DNA from: Nephromyces sp. MM_2019
Taxonomy: Eukaryota; Apicomplexa; Aconoidasida; Nephromycida
DNA: 11,634 nucleotides
Reading direction: 5' to 3'
NCBI GenBank assembly: GCA_015657535.1
Contig: JADHZB010001386.1
Coordinates: 1-11,634, forward strand
The translations under genes and the position numbers were made by a program. Position 1 is the first letter of the stretch. Each line of letters starts with the position of its first letter. Below are positions 8,101-11,634 of this stretch, piece after piece. The notes below the pieces were generated by a model. The model saw nothing but the letters and a program-made list of their open reading frames with translations. It did no database searches and was not told where the DNA came from.

Positions 8101-8352
8101 TATGACACACAAAACTCCCCCATACCTCCACATCATCACACACCATCCTCACATCCCCCACATACCACCCCCCACAACTCTCCACAACTCCCCACACACC
8201 CCCAGACACATAGAGCAAGCAACCGATAACTCAGCAATACCCTGCCTACCACACGCTTCAACTATCCCAATCACTACAGAAACGAGGGCGTCTGATGAAG
8301 ACTTCCATTGCGTAGAAGTTCCACAACCTAAGCGCTCCTTCAGCAACTCCAT
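5191..8352 (-). CDS. SBPase: sedoheptulose-1,7-bisphosphatase, cytosolic type, six exons
   Basis: Removes the C1 phosphate of sedoheptulose 1,7-bisphosphate, feeding the pentose phosphate pool. Minus-strand exons: 8352-8241, 7916-7744, 7176-7032, 6657-6406, 5720-5542, 5298-5191. They total 969 nt, 322 aa, the usual family length, and every junction keeps phase. Conserved blocks in order: NDFGDEQL (56-63), SEE (88-90), metal-binding [10 protein letters not shown] (108-117), AVYGPR (153-158), [17 protein letters not shown] (from 221), [27 protein letters not shown] near the C terminus. [10 protein letters not shown] with the [11 protein letters not shown] end favours SBPase over fructose bisphosphatase. 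The plastid enzyme's redox cysteine pair (CGGTAC-type) is absent at about 46-55, and no targeting leader precedes the core, so a cytosolic, thioredoxin-independent enzyme is inferred. The first exon's donor (G then GTATTG) was chosen by family alignment and is the least certain junction. An acceptor TTTAG at 8363-8362 suggests a leader intron just upstream of the ATG. Confidence 0.93.
5761..6171 (+). repeat. 411-nt homopurine tract, one interruption
   Basis: The plus strand is purine only from 5761 to 5975 and 5977 to 6171, broken by a single C at 5976. It is built of irregular GAGGAA / GAGGAGGAA units. Such mirror-symmetric homopurine DNA can form triplex (H-DNA). It lies wholly within an SBPase intron. 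Confidence 0.95.
6355..6382. repeat. (CA)n microsatellite in SBPase intron
   Basis: CACA repeats on the plus strand correspond to TGTGTG close to the donor of the intron 6405-5721 on the transcribed strand. Confidence 0.85.
6658..7031 (-). other. 374-nt SBPase intron, TG-rich start and CA-rich end
   Basis: The donor is GTGAAG (after AAGACTG) and the acceptor CTTCAG. The junction restores KTGRQ, matching the family TGRDQ. Inside, a CTTTTTAG at about 6874-6867 followed by 41 open nt and GTAGTA looks like a cassette exon, but including it would break the reading phase. Confidence 0.88.
7260..7271. repeat. GTGTACGTACAC palindrome, copy 1
   Basis: A perfect 12-bp palindrome in the SBPase intron 7743-7177. 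Confidence 0.85.
7454..7467. repeat. GTGTACGTACAC palindrome, copy 2
   Basis: A perfect 14-bp palindrome (AGTGTACGTACACT) in the same intron as copy 1. It is preceded by TTG, as is the copy near 11190. Confidence 0.88.
7917..8240 (-). other. 324-nt SBPase intron, TG-rich throughout
   Basis: The acceptor is strong (T-rich run then TTTTCTTAG). The donor is inferred: GTATTG after GGCAGG gives [14 protein letters not shown], which aligns best with the family. Other in-phase donors (8207 or 8195) would add a few residues. Confidence 0.65.
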
Positions 8353-9180
8353 TTTTTCCACCTAAAGAGCATACAAAGATCTCAAGTGTGTGTGTGTGCT
8401 TCTGTGCGTGTGCATGTGTGGTGCACGAGTACGTATGTGCTTTGCTAGCCGCTACCTATTTCTATATCTCCTCCTCTAGTGTATGAGCATTGAAGCAGAA
8501 AAAAGGCTAAAGACAACATTCAAAGATCTAAAATTGTGAAGACTACTACAAAAAACATACAGTGCATCTTCAACCCCTCATTTTTATCCAAATCCTCCAA
8601 TATCAATTTTTATTCCTAAAAAAGCGAAATAAGCCTCAAAAAGCTCATTTTTTCAGAGAATAAAACGCTTTTTCCCTCCTCCAACAAAAAGGCTCGGATT
8701 TTATGTTTCACACAAAAATAAGCTGCACAGCACCAGCAAAAAAACACCAGAAGAGGCTCCTTGAAGGCTTAAATTGCACACAAAATGTCAAATATTTCTT
8801 AATTTTTTACAAAAATCACAGAAGATAGCCAATTCTAAGGCCTCAATTATCGCATAAAAGCGGAAAACTCCCTCTACTCACTTTTTCATACAATTCATGA
8901 AATTTCATAAACAAAGCGCCATAAATTCGTCAAATATGTTGCCAACCATAGAGATCTCAACGAGAAGATGCCTCTATATCAACCCCCAGAAAAGATGCTA
9001 AACTTCCAGTTCGTCGAAAAATTTCACTCACGAGCAAAAAGATGAAAAATCTTTAAAAAGTACGTTTTTTCAAAAAATATGAGCATTCATTCTCTTTAAT
9101 TAAAGCTCTTGCGCATTGAAGAAGATAGCAAAAAAAACACGCATTTTATGCGTTAAAATTTGAGAAATTCTCACTTTAAG
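8353..9180. promoter_or_regulatory. AT-rich region upstream of SBPase
   Basis: After a short TG block (8383-8430, probably a leader intron on the minus strand) the sequence becomes AT-rich and free of TG/CA repeats up to 9180, unlike the rest of the window. It lies 5' of SBPase and 5' of the plus-strand candidate at 9181, so it may be a divergent promoter. A 25-codon plus ORF starts at 8968. No canonical promoter motif is identifiable. Confidence 0.45.
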
Positions 9181-10049
9181 AGGAGGAAGAAGAGCAAGAG
9201 GAAGAGGAGGAGGAAGAAGAGGAGAGTGTTTCTGAGTGAGTATGGGAGGGTGCGCAGAAGTGATTTTCTTTTGCAGCCCTCATTTGGCCGCATTCCATGT
9301 GAAGTGAAGCGTAGAATGCATGTGTGGAGTTGAAGATGGGGGGATGGTTGGTGTGTGTGGGCGGGTTGATGTGTGCATAGGGGCTGGTGTGTGTGTGGGC
9401 TGGCATATGCGTGTGTGGCGTGTGTGCGTGAATATGTGTGTGGGTGATATGTGTAGAGCTGAAGATGGGGGGGGTTGCTATGTTTACGTGACTGCGTGTT
9501 CGTCAGTGTTGGTGTTCGTTTGGTTGTTACTAATGCGTGTGCATGCAGTTACTAGTGTGTGTGTGTGTGTGTGGGGTGATTAGGGTGTGTGTGGTGAGTA
9601 GCGTGTCCGTGTGTTGAGAAAAAAGCGCCATTATCGCTCCATTAAATTTCGATACGGTGTATCTATATGATTCTCCCTTGATTCCTTCCATCTTTAACTC
9701 AGTTCACCTGTTTATATATCCGCTAATCTCATAGCAAAACGTGTGTGTAGTGCCTGATTTGCTGACTAGCGTAGCAATCTTCATTCGATTAGTTTGTCCG
9801 AAAAATCGGCACAGTGGCTTTCCCTGTTGCTGCGGTGGTAAAGAAATAATGCGCTTACGCACACACATACACAAGGCATCAAACTCATATCATCACACAC
9901 ACTGCACACACATGTCATCACATTCACACACACACTGCACACAACGCACTCCAACCCTCACGCGGACAGATACACACACGCACTCCCATCCACACACACA
10001 CACACATCTTCCTAAAGTATCTCTACTTTCTCCACTGTTGAAACAATGA
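9181..10049 (+). CDS. weak four-exon candidate, basic then Cys-rich
   Basis: I do not recognise this. Possible plus-strand exons are 9181-9323, 9703-9740, 9775-9837 and 10018-10049, ending at TGA, with compatible phases (2, 1, 1). The first begins in a purine tract after TTTAAG and gives a Lys/Arg-rich run followed by SEYGRVRRSDFLLQPSFGRI. The third gives RLVCPKNRHSGFPCCCG, four cysteines that could bind metal. The first proposed intron starts GTGTGG and is TG-rich, and the last ends after a CA block, both like the confirmed introns. No start codon is found, and the minus strand is open across the first exon as a Ser-rich frame. Treat as a hypothesis. Confidence 0.22.
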
Positions 10050-10073
10050 GATTCCCATATCCTTTGGTAATAC

Positions 10074-10452
10074 ATGCTGGCAGATGAAGAAGTAAGCTCG
10101 CTCACTTTCAAATGCTCATTTCTTCTCTTTCTCCTCTTTGTCTTCATACTTTGTCCAAGATCGTTAATTTTCTCTAATTTTAGCCCTCTTCTCTGCGATC
10201 TTTATAATAACTCCCTCTTCATAATCTTTTCCCTGCTTTTCATCAACTTTTGCTTTCCATAATACATTTTCCTCTACTTCATCATTTTTTTCTTCATCTT
10301 CATCTTTTTTTTTCTCTTTCTCTCAGAAGCGACTTTGGTTCTTCGCTATTGGCGATGACCCCACCCCTCAAGCGCTTCCCCACCTTTGGGAAGTCGCTGC
10401 TGAAGATGCTCTCATCCCTCTCTGCCTCCCCATACAAAACACACAGTTTTAA
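10074..10452 (+). CDS. possible 47-codon spliced ORF in an alternate frame
   Basis: An ATG at 10074 opens six codons to a consensus donor GTAAGC at 10092. A strong polypyrimidine acceptor CTCTCAG ends at 10326, and the phase-0 continuation KRLWFFAIGDDPTPQALPHL onward reaches TAA at 10450. The frame looks protein-like, but the same exon carries the longer frame of the next gene. It could be an upstream ORF, an alternative frame, or chance. Confidence 0.2.
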
Positions 10453-11327
10453 ATCCACACACACACACCACTTCTCCAGCCTTTTTAACTCTTTTACAGA
10501 CGAGAAGCCTCAACTTTGCTCTTCTCTTCTTCCTCATCTCCGTATTGTTAGATTTAGTGGGTATCCTCATGTTTCTGCCTGCTTAAAAGCGAAGAGTTTC
10601 TCCACTGGAGGTAGAGAAAAGAAGTTTTATGTCGATTTGAAAGTGGAAGGAAAGCTTGAAGATGATCATTCGGTAAGCTTTACGGGGTGTGTGTGGGGGG
10701 GTGTGTGTTGATGTGTACGCATCTGTGTGTTCGTTGTTTTCTCTTTTGTGTGTGCTTTTGCCTATTATAATGTCCCATTGTGTGTGAGTTTGAATGATTT
10801 TTGGTGGTTTTAGATAGCTAAGGCGTCAAAAGATTCTGAAATTGGTGAAAAAGAGGGTTTCCATAAGGGAGAAGGAAGTCTTGAGAGGGCACTACAGGAT
10901 GCTGAAAGCTCATCAGTAGTTCAAAAAGCAAAGGGAGAGGAAGGTGTGTGTGTGTGTGAAAGTGTGTGGAAATGAAAGTGTATGTACTTTAAAGTGTGTG
11001 TGTTTGTCTTTTCATTATTTTCTTGTATAGAGCACCTTTGATATGGAGAGTAAGGCTTTCGATTGTGTGTGTTTGCCTGTGTGCGCGTGTATGTGTACCT
11101 CAATGGAGTTTGAATATTTTCACTCTACTTGAGAGCTTCTTTAGCCTTTTCCCCAGCTGTATATCATGCTTTTCACAGCAGGAAGTTGAGTGTACGTACA
11201 CTCTAACTATCTTCAGGTTTGGTTATTCCTCCTAGACGATTTCTCCCCCCGAGAGATCCTAGCCTTTTCCTCATTGAGGGGGATAAACTTACCAGCGAAG
11301 AGAGGAAGTTTCAGCTATTTTTTGCGA
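10355..11327 (+). CDS. partial gene, protein of unknown function with mitochondrial-like N terminus
   Basis: Plus-strand exons 10355-10672, 10814-10945, 11031-11064 and 11217-11327 join in phases 0, 0 and 1. Donors are GTAAGC, GTGTGTG, GTGTGTG and GTAAGG; acceptors are GGTTTTAG, TTGTATAG and TATCTTCAG. The last donor means the gene continues beyond the window. Reading through it gives a Lys/Arg-rich tail to TGA at 11413, which I regard as intronic. The N terminus (MTPPLKRFPTFGKSLLKML) is basic, Ser-rich and free of acidic residues for about 50 residues, and KSFSTGGREKKFYVDLKV follows near residue 80; this resembles a mitochondrial presequence. Beyond that the protein is charged and unrecognised. 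A strong acceptor at 10325-10326 precedes the ATG, so an upstream exon, coding or untranslated, is likely. Confidence 0.45.
11188..11203. repeat. GTGTACGTACAC palindrome, copy 3
   Basis: A 16-bp perfect palindrome (GAGTGTACGTACACTC) that lies in the proposed intron 11065-11216 of the plus-strand gene. Confidence 0.88.
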
Positions 11328-11540
11328 GTAAGGAGAGGGGAGTGAGGGAGGAGGGTAGGAATCGTGGGTGGAAGAGGGGGATGAGTGGGAAGAAGAGGAA
11401 GATGTTAATATGAGGATGCTTATCTAAAGCTATCATAAAGCGTGTGCGTGAGTGTCTTTCTGTTGTGATGGTATGCCTTTGCATCAGTTTTAACGTTTTT
11501 TCAGGAGGAGTTTCGATATATTTGATATCTTTTGCTGTGT

Positions 11541-11634
11541 GTGTGCACTTCAGCATTGTGTGTGCGTGTGTTCGTTTGAGCTTCAGGATTGTATGTGTTT
11601 GTGTGCACTTCAGCATTGTGTGTGCGTGTGTTCG
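11541..11634. repeat. 60-bp TG-rich tandem repeat at the right edge
   Basis: 11541-11574 is repeated exactly at 11601-11634, a 60-bp period cut by the window end. Each unit contains two related halves of about 30 bp (GCACTTCAGCATTGTGTG and GAGCTTCAGGATTGTATG). The surrounding 11328-11634 is G-rich then TG-rich, consistent with the intron opened by the GTAAGG donor at 11328. Confidence 0.9.

Noticed and set aside
9893..10147. 84-codon minus ORF ending in Val/Cys repeats
   Set aside because: Half of it is translated (TG)n and it has no acceptor or start context; the plus strand has better splice sites here.
1..11634. tRNA, rRNA, transposase or integrase genes
   Set aside because: I saw no cloverleaf-like cluster, rRNA block, or transposase, integrase or reverse-transcriptase motif on either strand; absence was judged by eye only.

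Overview
This is an intron-rich nuclear fragment of a unicellular eukaryote. The evidence is GT–AG introns with GT/CA-rich microsatellite sequence, small exons joined in compatible phases, and polypyrimidine tracts before acceptors. There are no bacterial operons, Shine-Dalgarno sites or RNA genes. The non-plastid type of sedoheptulose-1,7-bisphosphatase (SBPase), the dense introns and the low-complexity Ser/Glu tracts suggest an alveolate, perhaps a coccidian-like apicomplexan. That assignment is an inference; no marker fixes the species.

Layout, left to right. 1-420 is intron-like: a 58-bp tandem repeat, then (CA)n. 439-1236 (minus) holds a chain of short possible exons that may be an alternative 3' end of the next gene. 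1256-2656 (minus) encodes an OB-fold protein resembling SOSS complex subunit B (the hSSB1/NABP family) in two exons. 2657-4400 is largely unresolved: G-rich DNA, a weak two-exon ORF, a 28-bp G-rich tandem repeat, and a 3981-4258 ORF pair broken at an A8 run. 4403-4773 (minus) is a candidate 82-aa orphan gene with three exons. 5191-8352 (minus) is a complete six-exon SBPase gene (322 aa), the best supported gene here. One of its introns holds a homopurine/homopyrimidine tract of about 411 nt. 8353-9180 is AT-rich upstream DNA. 9181-10049 (plus) is a weak candidate gene. 10355-11327 (plus) is a partial gene with a mitochondrial-looking N terminus. The right edge carries a 60-bp TG-rich tandem repeat.

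The genes do not form an obvious pathway. SBPase is central carbon metabolism (sedoheptulose/ribose-phosphate supply), and the SOSS-B-like protein would act in single-stranded DNA or RNA binding. The most interesting signals are in the introns. Introns are TG-rich after the donor, and several longer ones turn CA-rich before the acceptor, so their two ends are potentially complementary. One intron has a giant polypyrimidine tract, and a 12-16 bp palindrome recurs only inside introns. Six-frame ORFs are misleading here because the repeats are stop-free in many frames; real exons had to be found by splice-site and phase logic.
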